Below, piece after piece: positions 52,884 to 62,324 of a DNA stretch of 64,000 nt; the stretch's first letter is position 1; each line of letters begins with the position of its first letter. This DNA comes from SM1-73 sp964588305 (GTDB taxonomy: Bacteria; Zixibacteria; MSB-5A5; SM1-73). The notes beneath the pieces were generated by a model that made no database searches, was not told the origin of the DNA, and was given only the letters and a program-made list of their open reading frames with translations. The stretch lies in assembly GCA_964588305.1 (NCBI GenBank), contig CAZPOP010000001.1, positions 124,001 to 188,000 of the forward strand, read 5' to 3'. The translations under genes and the position numbers were made by a program.

Positions 52884-53462
52884 TTATTCATTTTCAGTAT
52901 TCTTCTTTTCGCTTTCGTTTTTCACATACTCCTGGAAGCTTATTTTGTCGTATAGATCATCTTTTACGTAATTGAGCACGTACAGAAAATTATGGGCACT
53001 GGCATATCCATAGTGGGGGGCGATTTTGCCTCCCGAATGTTTCAAAAACCAGGTGGTGGGGTAGCTTCTGACCCCAAACTCTCTCGCCACCTGTTTTTCG
53101 GTGATCCTCTTGTCGCCTGATTTCACTTGGTTATTGGATTGAGCATCGACTTTGACCGCCACGTAGCTCTCGTTTAGGACCTTCTTGATCTCTTTGTCCG
53201 TGAAAGTAATCTGATCCATCTTCCTGCACCAGCCGCACCTCTTGGTATAAAAGGAGATCAGAACGTGTTTTTTCTCCTTTTCGGCCTTTGCCAATCCTTC
53301 GTCGTATTTGTACCAGATCAGGGAATCGGCTTTTGGACTCGGGGATGGTTTCTTCTTTTCAACTTTGTCCTCTGCCAAAGAAATCTTTGGAGGGTAATGA
53401 TGAAAGAACGCTATGAAAAAAACAGAGGCTAAGATGAAAAGAAATCTGATGGATTTTGTCAT
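52884..53462 (-). CDS. Exported thioredoxin-fold protein (CGWC active site)
   Basis: 192 residues with an N-terminal membrane/signal segment (about 5-22) and a thioredoxin fold: LISFYTKRCGWCRKMDQITF with the CxxC pair, followed by VAVKVDAQS and a cis-Pro segment SYPTTWFLK. Similar to DUF255/thioredoxin_7-type periplasmic thiol oxidoreductases. Probably maintains or reduces disulfides in the envelope. Start ATG follows GGGAGAG. Own terminator downstream. Confidence 0.88.
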   Translation of the reverse strand: MTKSIRFLFILASVFFIAFFHHYPPKISLAEDKVEKKKPSPSPKADSLIWYKYDEGLAKAEKEKKHVLISFYTKRCGWCRKMDQITFTDKEIKKVLNESYVAVKVDAQSNNQVKSGDKRITEKQVAREFGVRSYPTTWFLKHSGGKIAPHYGYASAHNFLYVLNYVKDDLYDKISFQEYVKNESEKKNTENE

Positions 53463-53635
53463 GTCTCTCCCTTCACGTTGAAGACGTTCTTTCGGCCAAG
53501 TTTCACCTGAGCGCTGCGCACAAGGTTTGTAGAAAATACGACCTTCTCAAATGTAGTGTTTGAAGACCAAAAAACTCTTATTCGCAGAGAATCTTACCTC
53601 TTCCCCAGGGGAGAGGGGACTCTCGCCCCTTCGAT

Positions 53636-53757
53636 CCGGATCACGTAGGGACAGGGCTTGTCCCTGTCCGGCCTCCAATAAGGACAGCCACACTTCGTGC
53701 CGAGACTCAGTGCCGAGGCGAGGGCTGTCCCTACACGACCATCGGACAACGAGCGTG
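53636..53757. repeat. GC-rich repeat block left of the STAND cassette
   Basis: GTAGGGACAGGGCTTGTCCC with TGTCC, GGACAGCC and GGCTGTCCCTAC form an imperfect inverted repeat. Within it CACTTCGTGCCGAG-ACTCAGTGCCGAGGC (53691-53719) is matched in inverse orientation at 58631-58661. Together with 53463-53635 this fills the spacer before the cassette; no gene seen. Confidence 0.65.
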
Positions 53758-53760
53758 GTC

Positions 53761-56700
53761 TCACTTCTTCGCCCCTATCTCCTTCAGCACCTTTGCCGCA
53801 TCATTCTCTGCCAGCTTATAGCCCATTTTCTTGGCTTTTGAATGAGCGGAATTGGCAAAGGTTTTGGCTTGGTCAAAATCTTTCTGGCCAAGATATGCCC
53901 TGGCTAAAACCACTTCTGCATCAGGCTCATAAAGCAAAAAGCCAGTTCTTTGGCAGAGTTTCAATACCTCATTCGCGGCTTTTATGGCATCTTTGTATTC
54001 GCCTTTATCCAAATACAGCCTGCTATACTCCAACAGTGTTTCGATTTCAAGTCCTGGCATGCCAACCTTGCGGGCAAGCTCAAGGGCTTTTTCAAGATGA
54101 GCTTCGGCCTCTTTCTGGTTTCCCCTTATCCTTTCGATAGCAGCCAAACAGCGGTGACAACGTGAGAAGTCATTTATTGAACTATATTCTCTGCAAAACT
54201 CAAGATTCTGACCTGTGAGTTCTAATGCCTCATCGATTCTCTCAGTTGATAGGAGAAAATCAGCATAGAAGACTCCTCCTATACTGTAAAGCCGACGCTC
54301 ATTCATCTTTCTTTCAAGCCCATCTGCCTCTTTGAACCATTTTTCTGCTTCTTTGCTTTTACCCAAAAGATGAAATGTATATGCAAGATAGCCTTGTCCA
54401 CGAAGAATATCTTCAGTTGAACCAGCCTTTTCTGCCATTTCAAGCGCTCTTCTTGCACTTTGAAGTCCTTTTTGAATCTCACCTATTCGGAACTGAAGGT
54501 CAGCTAAGTTTTGTAGTGTTGCAGATGCGCCTGCCCAATCGTCTCCCTTGGTATCCGTTTCTGCAAGAAGTCTTAAAACATTGCTCGCCTCTTTAGGTCG
54601 ACCTGTATTAAGAAGGAACAATCCTGCTGAATTGAGTAGCCAGCTTTGCTCTCTCTTTCTGCTCACCAGCGGCAATTGCAAAAACTCACCGTTTGGAAAA
54701 AAGTTTCTTACCAGAGAAAGGTCAGTCTCCCAGCCACCAAGTTTAGGTACAATGAAGTTTTCATTTCTTCTGGATATTTTGTCCCAATAAACCCCATACC
54801 ACACCCCATCATAAAGCCCGGCGGCACAGCCATGATAGACCTGTTCAAAGAGTGGCTGCATCTCCTCTAAAGTTTCTGGCAGTTCAGGTGCACGCTCGCC
54901 AAAATATCGATAAATGCTTTTGTGGCACAGTCTTTCATTCTTCTCATCAAAAATAGATTCAAAATAGGTTTTTATCAATGGGTGTGTACTATATGACTTT
55001 TTCGTTTCGTCATAAGAGACAAGCCGCCAGTCCACCAGCCCGTCAACTAAGTCTTTGACATCAAGCTCGTTCATTTTGACCAGCACATCATTGAAGTCGG
55101 TACCATCTGTCTTGTGCCGAAAGACACCTGCAAACTCTTTTTCAGTCACCTCTCCCCGAAATAGCGAGAAGATATTCAAAAAGACAAGTTCCGACTCAGA
55201 CATCTTCTCCGCATATTTGTGCAATAGCTTGTTCACATCCTTGAATCGCTCCTTAACACCGAAGACGAATTGAACATCTGGTGCTTTGGTTATGTCCCCA
55301 TCATGGTATCTTTTCACAAAACCAGCCACGGATGTAAGACTCAGCGCATGCCCTTTATATTTCTCAATAACCTCCTTCATCTCCTCATCATTTCCCTTCA
55401 CTCCTCGTTTTCTCAACATTGCCAATGCGTCAGGAACACTTAGGTCAACCAATGGCACTGTCCTAAAGCTCCGTCCATGCCATCTGTCCAAATCCTTCAC
55501 AGGAAACCGGGTAGTAACAAGACACAAACCTGCCCCAGCGGTGTCAGCTAAGTAATGAAGCAGTTCCGTGCATTCCCTATGTGCCATCTTTCCAAACTCA
55601 TCCCCTGATTCTGATTTCTGCATCTGCTCAAGCCCATCTAATATGATGAGGTATGCCCCCTTACTAATGTACTCCTTTATCTTATCTGTCTTTTCCCAGA
55701 TGCCTTTTGTAGTGTCTAGGTCTATCTGCCCTTGACTGATATAACTCAACAGGGCATTTAGGAATCGGTCCAAAGAGGCATTCCGATAAAACCCCCACCA
55801 GAATATACCATCCGGATGGATTTTATTTTCCTCTAAGGAATCATACCATTTCCTCACCAAAGCAGATTTCCCGACTCCACCCCAACCGATGAGCGCTCCG
55901 ATACTAACATCTGGATCGTTGTACCATTCAGTCATGGTTTTCAGCATTTCTCTCCGACCCACGAAATTCGGCTCAGGAGGCGTTTGATTATGAAGGTCGG
56001 GTGGAAATGGTTTTGGAATCACAACCTTTTCTTCTTTACCCATGATTCCCTTGAGCAAGTACTTGTAAGTGAATGAGATTTGCTTAGGATCAGTTCCACT
56101 TTCAATGTTTACGGCTATTGGATATTCATCAAAAGCGAAGCTTGCACTATAAGGAATCGATATGTTTTCAACGTACTCGACTTTATTCACATTTTTCGGT
56201 ATGTATTGACCGAGTTCTTTCCGAAATAAATTCTTCCAGAACTCATACTTATCATGCTCCAAAAAGGGTTCTACTCTTGAAAGCACGGGAAGTAAATTAA
56301 TTTTATTGTCCTCAAAGTCAACTCTTACCCTCTCAGCTATTTTCTTTACACCATCGAGATTTTGCCAATTTGACGCAAACATCAGTATTATCGTATCGGG
56401 CAGTTGTCTGGTGCAAATACCACCGATATCTGTAATTCCTGTTCTACTGTCTACAAGCGTATAATCTGCAAACTTTCTAAATTGTTGTCTTAAATTATTA
56501 ATAAATTGGCCTCCCTCCCATTCATCATAGAAATTCTTCCAATCAAATAAATTAATCTTCATCGCATACTCTTCGTCTAATCTACCAGCAGGCATAATAA
56601 AGAGAGAACCTTTTCCCGCTTTTAGAGGAATTATATATTCATAACTACCTTCTCCGTCTCTCTGCGTTATATTAGGCAATTCTTTCTCCGATATTTCCTT

Positions 56701-56922
56701 ATCACTTAAAAGAAGTTTCTTGTAATTATATATAATGTCGATAACTCCACCCTTAAGGTCTGAATCTTCTAAGTTGAAAAATCTATGAAGCCCAGGGCTT
56801 TCCAGGTCCCAGTCAACAATGAGAACTTTCTTCTGATAATCACGCGCCATCAGAGTTGCAATATTCGCAATAGCCATTGAGCGGCCGACTCCACCTTTAT
56901 ATGAATAGAATGTTACTATCAT
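53761..56922 (-). CDS. MinD/ParA-like (KGGVGR) ATPase - NB-ARC STAND ATPase - TPR fusion
   Basis: 1053 residues, ATG directly abutting the stop of the preceding gene. Domain 1 (1-295): MinD/ParA fold starting FYSYKGGVGRSMAIANIATL, where the usual GKT is GRS but the deviant-Walker Lys9 is kept; VLIVDWDLESPGLHRFF and VDSRTGITDIGG follow. Domain 2 (about 315-640): NB-ARC with FVGRREML, P-loop GWGGVGKS (346-353), Walker B YLIILDG (424-430), TTRFP sensor and the GHALSL (GxP-like) motif. Domain 3 (about 770-1053): TPR repeats (SARRALEMAEKAG, HLEKALELARKVG). STAND proteins are ligand-triggered oligomerising switches; TPRs usually sense. No separate effector domain is fused, so the neighbouring small genes may supply it. 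Confidence 0.88.
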   Translation of the reverse strand: MIVTFYSYKGGVGRSMAIANIATLMARDYQKKVLIVDWDLESPGLHRFFNLEDSDLKGGVIDIIYNYKKLLLSDKEISEKELPNITQRDGEGSYEYIIPLKAGKGSLFIMPAGRLDEEYAMKINLFDWKNFYDEWEGGQFINNLRQQFRKFADYTLVDSRTGITDIGGICTRQLPDTIILMFASNWQNLDGVKKIAERVRVDFEDNKINLLPVLSRVEPFLEHDKYEFWKNLFRKELGQYIPKNVNKVEYVENISIPYSASFAFDEYPIAVNIESGTDPKQISFTYKYLLKGIMGKEEKVVIPKPFPPDLHNQTPPEPNFVGRREMLKTMTEWYNDPDVSIGALIGWGGVGKSALVRKWYDSLEENKIHPDGIFWWGFYRNASLDRFLNALLSYISQGQIDLDTTKGIWEKTDKIKEYISKGAYLIILDGLEQMQKSESGDEFGKMAHRECTELLHYLADTAGAGLCLVTTRFPVKDLDRWHGRSFRTVPLVDLSVPDALAMLRKRGVKGNDEEMKEVIEKYKGHALSLTSVAGFVKRYHDGDITKAPDVQFVFGVKERFKDVNKLLHKYAEKMSESELVFLNIFSLFRGEVTEKEFAGVFRHKTDGTDFNDVLVKMNELDVKDLVDGLVDWRLVSYDETKKSYSTHPLIKTYFESIFDEKNERLCHKSIYRYFGERAPELPETLEEMQPLFEQVYHGCAAGLYDGVWYGVYWDKISRRNENFIVPKLGGWETDLSLVRNFFPNGEFLQLPLVSRKREQSWLLNSAGLFLLNTGRPKEASNVLRLLAETDTKGDDWAGASATLQNLADLQFRIGEIQKGLQSARRALEMAEKAGSTEDILRGQGYLAYTFHLLGKSKEAEKWFKEADGLERKMNERRLYSIGGVFYADFLLSTERIDEALELTGQNLEFCREYSSINDFSRCHRCLAAIERIRGNQKEAEAHLEKALELARKVGMPGLEIETLLEYSRLYLDKGEYKDAIKAANEVLKLCQRTGFLLYEPDAEVVLARAYLGQKDFDQAKTFANSAHSKAKKMGYKLAENDAAKVLKEIGAKK

Positions 56923-57624
56923 TTATTTCACTCTAATACGATGTCCCGAAATTGATGTGCTCTCCAAGCTGATATTTCGGCGAGTGCCCAATTCGTCAAC
57001 TCGTTCTTCAATTGGGTTTCCTACATTCAATATTCCCCAATAGACTTCTTTTAATACTGAGCCGAATGCTTCTCTGAATGAATTGACTGTATGGATGTCA
57101 AACTTTATCCTGGTCATATGTATATTACTTTTTTTATGGATACATAGAAAGGGGAAAAATATTTCTCTCATCTCCCTTAGTTTTTCTCTAAGTGTTTGGG
57201 GAATATTCTCACAGCATAAGACCAAGCATGATTTTTTGAAATCTCTTTCCAACAGATCGCCCATAGATTGAATTCTTTTAGTTATTAATGATAAAGAATC
57301 AATAATTCTAATGTGCTCCTTCATTAAAAATTTATATTTACTTTCGATTGAACTCCCAACATCGCGATCATCCACAATGTAAGGTTCGATATCATAGCCC
57401 GGTTCTCCTTCTTTTATTTCTTTGAATACTTTCTCTATCAAATCTTTTATACTATCGCTGTTGTGAAAGGGCTTACAATCTTTTGGATGCTCAGAATATC
57501 TACTATCTCTCAAAGTCCCAATAAAGGTTTGAGTCTCATTATTGAATTCCTTTAAGTCTATACCTAAATCTTCTATGTCATTCTTGGTCATTGCAAGGAC
57601 GAATATGTTTATTATAATGGACAT
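56923..57624 (-). CDS. Unrecognised 233-residue protein of the STAND cassette
   Basis: Start is the ATG at 57624, behind GGAG with six-base spacing, two bases after the stop of the 4-TM protein gene. Soluble alpha/beta protein with hydrophobic strands (SIIINIFVLAMTK, SCLVLCCENIP, FFPFLCIHKK) separated by acidic helices, and a conserved-looking EPYIVDDRDVGSSIESKYKF segment. The strand/helix order could be a TIR-like or other Rossmannoid effector fold, but I recognise no family. Composition is markedly AT-rich compared with flanking genes. By position it may be the effector or a ligand-processing component of the system. Confidence 0.7.
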   Translation of the reverse strand: MSIIINIFVLAMTKNDIEDLGIDLKEFNNETQTFIGTLRDSRYSEHPKDCKPFHNSDSIKDLIEKVFKEIKEGEPGYDIEPYIVDDRDVGSSIESKYKFLMKEHIRIIDSLSLITKRIQSMGDLLERDFKKSCLVLCCENIPQTLREKLREMREIFFPFLCIHKKSNIHMTRIKFDIHTVNSFREAFGSVLKEVYWGILNVGNPIEERVDELGTRRNISLESTSISGHRIRVK

Positions 57625-57626
57625 TC

Positions 57627-58469
57627 TTATCTCCAAAGAGATTTCTTAATTCTCATATTTCCTTGGAAGATCTTTTCATCATCTGGATGAATGTCTTGTC
57701 TATTATTTTCACAGAAGTATCTTTTCCAACTATTTGGGGACCCTTGTCTTATAGGATTGATTGATTTTCCTAGATTACTCAGATCTTTCACTAATTGCTC
57801 AAAAAAATTTAAGGTTAAATATGATTTTTGAATACTTGCAAGATCATCCTTAGATTTTTGAACCAAGGACTCAATTTCTTCATAAACTTTTTTATCAACC
57901 TTTTCTTGTTCGAAGAGTTTGTTTTTAGAAATTTTCGATAATTGCTTTCCTATTTTCAGAATACAGTTCATAAATTCGTTCTTAGGCAAACCAGGGAGTT
58001 CTAAGTCTTTGGTAAGAAGAGTCCAGAATAATGTTGATGTTAGAATCAAACTTCCAATTGCTAAAATAAATGATTCGCCAAAAGGGAGTAATTCCCATTC
58101 AGAAGGGCTGAAAGGGCTGACAACTATATAATATCCGTTCACAGTTCTTGCTAGGCCAACTACTAGTACGGACGCCGTAAATATTGTCAATGTGATAATC
58201 ATCGATCTACATATTGAATAGTCCCTCATTAGATAATATTTATCCAATTTGTTCTTTATGAGCAAGAACAGAATACTGACCGGGATTAATGCAATAATTA
58301 ATAGAAAGAATAGATTTTGAGTAGTTATGGTTATTTTCACACTAACAATATCGAGAACAGCAAGTGTTGAGGGTAAGATACCATATAGAATGATACCAAT
58401 CAATTGTAGACCGAAAATATAATTAAGCTTAGATTTCTTGTCCTCCTTTAGGTGCGGTGATCGTAACAT
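57627..58469 (-). CDS. Four-helix membrane protein with cytoplasmic tail, STAND cassette
   Basis: 280 residues with four predicted TM helices at about 18-38, 48-66, 88-107 and 132-152, then a charged, helical C-terminal tail of about 120 residues (coiled-coil-like KKVYEEIESLVQKSKDDLAS). No family recognised. Start ATG 58469 has GAGAGGA about 11 bases upstream. First gene of the three-gene cassette, 70 bp after the promoter at 58547. A membrane-anchored sensor or membrane-perturbing effector would fit; this is inference from context. Confidence 0.72.
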   Translation of the reverse strand: MLRSPHLKEDKKSKLNYIFGLQLIGIILYGILPSTLAVLDIVSVKITITTQNLFFLLIIALIPVSILFLLIKNKLDKYYLMRDYSICRSMIITLTIFTASVLVVGLARTVNGYYIVVSPFSPSEWELLPFGESFILAIGSLILTSTLFWTLLTKDLELPGLPKNEFMNCILKIGKQLSKISKNKLFEQEKVDKKVYEEIESLVQKSKDDLASIQKSYLTLNFFEQLVKDLSNLGKSINPIRQGSPNSWKRYFCENNRQDIHPDDEKIFQGNMRIKKSLWR

Positions 58470-58546
58470 AATTCTCTTAGTCCTCTCGTTCTTCCCGGAT
58501 GTCCTTCAGAGCAAGCCTCAGGATGAAACCTTGTCCTTGATGCTTT

Positions 58547-58575
58547 ATGATAACGGAGAGCATATCCGCTGTCAA
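58547..58575 (-). promoter_or_regulatory. Strong sigma70-type promoter of the STAND cassette
   Basis: Minus strand TTGACA (58575-58570), exact 17-bp spacer, TATCAT (58552-58547). Leader of about 70 nt before ATG 58469. The only good promoter seen upstream of the three genes. Confidence 0.75.
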
Positions 58576-58594
58576 CAAAAATATCCCCCCTCGC

Positions 58595-58680
58595 CCCTGC
58601 CCTTGGTGGTTAGACTTCGCTCGCCGTCATGCCTCGCACTGAGTGCGCTCGGCACGAAGTGAGCCTGTCGAAGGAGGGAA
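58595..58680. repeat. Repeat block right of the STAND cassette
   Basis: GCCTCGCACTGAGTGCGCTC plus GGCACGAAGTG (58631-58661) is the inverse of the unit at 53691-53719 (29 bases on the left, 31 here, few mismatches), with an internal palindrome (GCACTGAGTGC). The whole lies between the dnaE stop and the cassette promoter. Confidence 0.65.
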
Positions 58681-58690
58681 CTCTTCTCTC

Positions 58691-61600
58691 TTAGCTGCGA
58701 TTCAAGTACACATTCTTTGTACCACACAGAGACTTCAACTTCTCCAAAAGCTCTTTGGAAACCTCCACGGAAATATTTTTCAACCTCATCTTCAGCTCTT
58801 GTCCGCCTTCGGCGGAATCGTCCGTCCTAACATGCAAAACAACGGGAGACTCGCCCGGCTGAGAGGATAAGACCTCTTTCAACTCAGTCAGTATGTCATG
58901 GCTTGCCCCGGACTTCAAAAGAAGAACGTGCAGCACAGAGTTCATCTTTTGATAAACCTTGCTCAAGCTGATCACGTCGGATGCCACCACCTTGGCCTTC
59001 TCACCTTCTTTGGTGGAGGCTCTCCCTTTGACCAAAACCATGGACTCCGATCTGATGATTCTTCTGTTCTGCTCATAGCAATCGGAAAAAATCACCACTT
59101 CCACGCTCCCCACAAAATCCTCCAGGGTGGCGAAACCCATCTGTTTCTTTTTCCGGTCGATGTTGGTTTTCACATGTGTGATTACCCCACCGATATAAAC
59201 TTCTTCCCCGTCTCTGGCTTCCTCTATGGTCTGGGTGGTTCTGGTGGCAAAGGCCTTTAACTCCCCCTCATATTTGGTCAAGGGATGCCCGGAGAGATAG
59301 AATCCCAGCATCTCCTTCTCTTTGGACAATATCTCACTGATGGGCCATTCCGGCACCTCCAGCATTTTACGTGTGGGCGAAGGCTTAGATTCAGCTCCCA
59401 TGTCGAAAAGAGAGGTTTGGCCTTTTTCCCTATCCTCCTGGATATTCTGTCCGTGATTCATGGCCGTATCCAAAGATGCCATAAGCTGCGCCCTGTGTTT
59501 GGAGATCGAGTCGAATGCTCCTGCCCGAATCAAGCTCTCAACGACCCTTTTGTTGAGAGCACCAAAATCCACCTCTTCGCAAAACCCAAATAGACTGCTG
59601 AATTTCCCCGCCTTCTCTCTGGCTTCGACGACGGCTTCTATGGCGCCGTGCCCCACGTTTTTTACCGCTTCCAACCCGAACCTGATTTCTTTGCCCACCA
59701 CCTTGAACTTCCCCATGCTTTCATTCACATCCGGAGGCAGAACCTCAATCCCCATCCTTTTGCACTCTTCCATCAAGGTGACGACGCGATTGGTGTTTCC
59801 CGTCTCAGAGGACATGGTGGCGGCCAGAAACTGCACCGGATAGTGAGCCTTAAGATAGGCGGTCTGGTAGGCGACGTAGGCATATCCGGTGGAATGCGCT
59901 TTGTTGAACCCGTATCTTGCGAAAGTTGCCATCAGATCAAAAATCTTATCTGCCACCTCCTCTTTTATTCCTTTGGCCCTCGCTCCCTTTTTGAACTCAT
60001 CCCTTTGCTGAGTCATAAGCTCGGCCTTCTTTTTTCCCATTGCCTTCCTGAGAATATCCGCTTTGCCCAAGCTGTATCCACCTAACTCGCTGGCTATTTT
60101 CAAAACCTGCTCCTGATAGACGATTACCCCATAGGTCTCTTTCAATATGGGTTCCAGCAGAGGATGCTCATATACTATCTTTTTCATTCCTCTTTTCCTC
60201 TGGATGTATTCATCGATCATGTAGCTGTCCAGAGGGCCGGGACGATAGAGGGCGTTCATGGCCGTCAGCTCCTCCAGGCTCTCCGGCTTCAGTTTACAGA
60301 GGTAATCTCTCATTCCGGAGCTTTCGAATTGGAAGATTCCCACGGTCTCACCATTAGCGAAAGACCTGTAAGTATCTTTGTCATCCAGAGGAACCGAGTC
60401 TATGTCCAGTACCAAATTCGAGTCTTCCCTCAGCATTCTCAGAGTTTCATCGATCACGGACAGGGTGCGAAGACCCAGAAAATCCATTTTCAGAAGCCCG
60501 ATATCTTCGATGCCCTTCATGTCGTACTGGGTGGTTATCTCCTCCTTGCTCCCTTTGTAAAGGGGGACGTATTCGGTTAAGGCTTCCGGGGCTATCACCA
60601 CGCCGGCGGCATGGGTGGACGCGTGCCGGCATAATCCCTCCAGCACCTGGGAATAGGATAGGAGCCTTTCGATGCGGGGATCGCTTTTGACCAGATTGCT
60701 CAGTTCCGGCTCCCGTTCCAGTGCAGTTTTCAAAGTCATGTCCGGAACCCAGGGAATCAGCTTGGCGATTCGATCCACCTCGGAATAGGAGATGTCCAGC
60801 ACCCTCCCCACGTCCCTCACCACCGCCCGGGCTGCCATGGTGCCGAAAGTAATGATCTGGGCGACCTCATCCTTGCCATATTTGTTTATCACGTATCTTA
60901 TGATCTTATCCCTTTCGCGGTCCGAGAAATCTATGTCGATGTCGGGAAGTGATATTCTTTCCGGATTTAAGAATCTCTCGAACAAAAGCCCGTATTTGAT
61001 GGGATCCATGTTGGTTATTCCCAGAGCGTAGGCAACCAAGCTCCCGCCCACCGAGCCTCTTCCCGGGCCCACCCGGATGTCTTTGTTTTTGGCATAGTCA
61101 ATGAAATCCTTGACGATCAGAAAATAACCGGCAAATCCCATCTGCTTTATAACCTTTAATTCATATTCCAATCTCTCTTCCAGGCCGGGAGTGACCTTGG
61201 AATATCGCTTAGTCAGACCTTTTCGGGACAGATACTCGAGGTAGGAATCCAGATCATCATAACCTTGTGGGGGAGGAAAATGGGGAAGATGCGTCTTTCC
61301 GAATTCGAAATCCAGGTGGCATTGTTCTGCGATCCTTATGGTGTTCTGTATCGCCTGCGGAAAATCCTCAAATAGCTTTTTCATCTCATCCGGAGACTTA
61401 AAATACATCTGATCGTTGGCGAATTTCATCCTGTCGGTGTCGGCCACTTTCTTTCCGGTCTGAATGCACAAGAGAGCGTCATGGGCGGCGGAATGCTCTT
61501 TCTTTAGGTAATGGCAATCATTGGTCGCCACCAGTCCGACTTGGGTCTCCTCTGCCAATTTGGACAAAAGCGGGATCGCCTTTTCCTCCTCCTTGATCTT

Positions 61601-62146
61601 GTGATTTTGTATCTCCAGAAAGAAATTACCATCTCCGAACATCGATTTATACTCCTCAACCGTTGTTTTGGCCTTGTCGTAGTTATCCGCCAAAAGGAGA
61701 GTTGGGATCTCTCCATGAAGGCAGCTGGAAAGGGCAAAAAGACCTCCGCTGTATTTTCTCAGCACCTCCTTGTCAATCCGGGGCTTATGATAGAATCCTT
61801 CCAGATAGCCGATGGTGGAGAGCTTCATCAAGTTCTTGTAGCCGGAGAGATCTTTGACCAGCAGGATCAGATGGTATCCTGCATCGGGAAGGCCTTTGAT
61901 CGGCTGCTTTTTTCTCCGATCCTGCGGAGCGACGTAGACCTCTGAGCCTATAATGGGTTTAATCCCGCCGGCCATACATTTTTTATAGAATTCTATGACC
62001 CCGAACATATTGCCGTGGTCGGTAATGGCCAGGGCGGGCATTCTGTACTCCTGTGCCTGGGCAACCAGATCATCCAGCTTTATGGCCCCATCCAGCAGGC
62101 TATACTGAGTATGAACGTGAAGATGAACGAAATCAGCGTGTTTCAT
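58691..62146 (-). CDS. dnaE: DNA polymerase III alpha subunit
   Basis: 1151 residues, replicative polymerase of the C family, DnaE1 type. Start is the ATG at 62146 (MKHADFVHLHVHTQYSLLDG); a 21-codon upstream extension is made of repeat sequence. PHP domain HLHVHTQYSLLDG with later GNHG-type metal residues, polymerase core with GPGRGSVGGSLVAYALGI and the catalytic PDIDIDFSDRERD, RKAMGKKKAEL, GFNKAHSTGYAYVAYQTAYL, then tandem HhH, the OB domain (GEEVYIGGVITHVK ... MGFATLEDF) and a C-terminal domain. Length is normal. No strong ribosome site directly before the ATG. Confidence 0.96.
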   Translation of the reverse strand: MKHADFVHLHVHTQYSLLDGAIKLDDLVAQAQEYRMPALAITDHGNMFGVIEFYKKCMAGGIKPIIGSEVYVAPQDRRKKQPIKGLPDAGYHLILLVKDLSGYKNLMKLSTIGYLEGFYHKPRIDKEVLRKYSGGLFALSSCLHGEIPTLLLADNYDKAKTTVEEYKSMFGDGNFFLEIQNHKIKEEEKAIPLLSKLAEETQVGLVATNDCHYLKKEHSAAHDALLCIQTGKKVADTDRMKFANDQMYFKSPDEMKKLFEDFPQAIQNTIRIAEQCHLDFEFGKTHLPHFPPPQGYDDLDSYLEYLSRKGLTKRYSKVTPGLEERLEYELKVIKQMGFAGYFLIVKDFIDYAKNKDIRVGPGRGSVGGSLVAYALGITNMDPIKYGLLFERFLNPERISLPDIDIDFSDRERDKIIRYVINKYGKDEVAQIITFGTMAARAVVRDVGRVLDISYSEVDRIAKLIPWVPDMTLKTALEREPELSNLVKSDPRIERLLSYSQVLEGLCRHASTHAAGVVIAPEALTEYVPLYKGSKEEITTQYDMKGIEDIGLLKMDFLGLRTLSVIDETLRMLREDSNLVLDIDSVPLDDKDTYRSFANGETVGIFQFESSGMRDYLCKLKPESLEELTAMNALYRPGPLDSYMIDEYIQRKRGMKKIVYEHPLLEPILKETYGVIVYQEQVLKIASELGGYSLGKADILRKAMGKKKAELMTQQRDEFKKGARAKGIKEEVADKIFDLMATFARYGFNKAHSTGYAYVAYQTAYLKAHYPVQFLAATMSSETGNTNRVVTLMEECKRMGIEVLPPDVNESMGKFKVVGKEIRFGLEAVKNVGHGAIEAVVEAREKAGKFSSLFGFCEEVDFGALNKRVVESLIRAGAFDSISKHRAQLMASLDTAMNHGQNIQEDREKGQTSLFDMGAESKPSPTRKMLEVPEWPISEILSKEKEMLGFYLSGHPLTKYEGELKAFATRTTQTIEEARDGEEVYIGGVITHVKTNIDRKKKQMGFATLEDFVGSVEVVIFSDCYEQNRRIIRSESMVLVKGRASTKEGEKAKVVASDVISLSKVYQKMNSVLHVLLLKSGASHDILTELKEVLSSQPGESPVVLHVRTDDSAEGGQELKMRLKNISVEVSKELLEKLKSLCGTKNVYLNRS

Positions 62147-62156
62147 TTTATCTGGT

Positions 62157-62296
62157 ATGTCGGGCTGGCGAATACCTCCCCGACAATACTTGGCTAAGGG
62201 GAGAGGCAAATGTAGGTCGGGCTGTCCCGCCGAAGGCGGGGCTGCCCGACAATTCTATGACCAAATGCCTCGCAAGCCGACCTACAATTCTTGATT
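62157..62296. repeat. GTCGGGCTG palindromic repeats upstream of dnaE
   Basis: GTCGGGCTGGCGAATACCTC-CCCGAC (62157-62182), TAGGTCGGGCTGTCCCGCCG then AAGGCGGGGCTGCCCGAC (62213-62250), and AAGCCGACCTACAATTCTTG. Each can fold as a stem with inner hairpin. Confidence 0.7.
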
Positions 62297-62324
62297 CCAC
62301 TATTCCACCTGTCGCATGTGCAAC

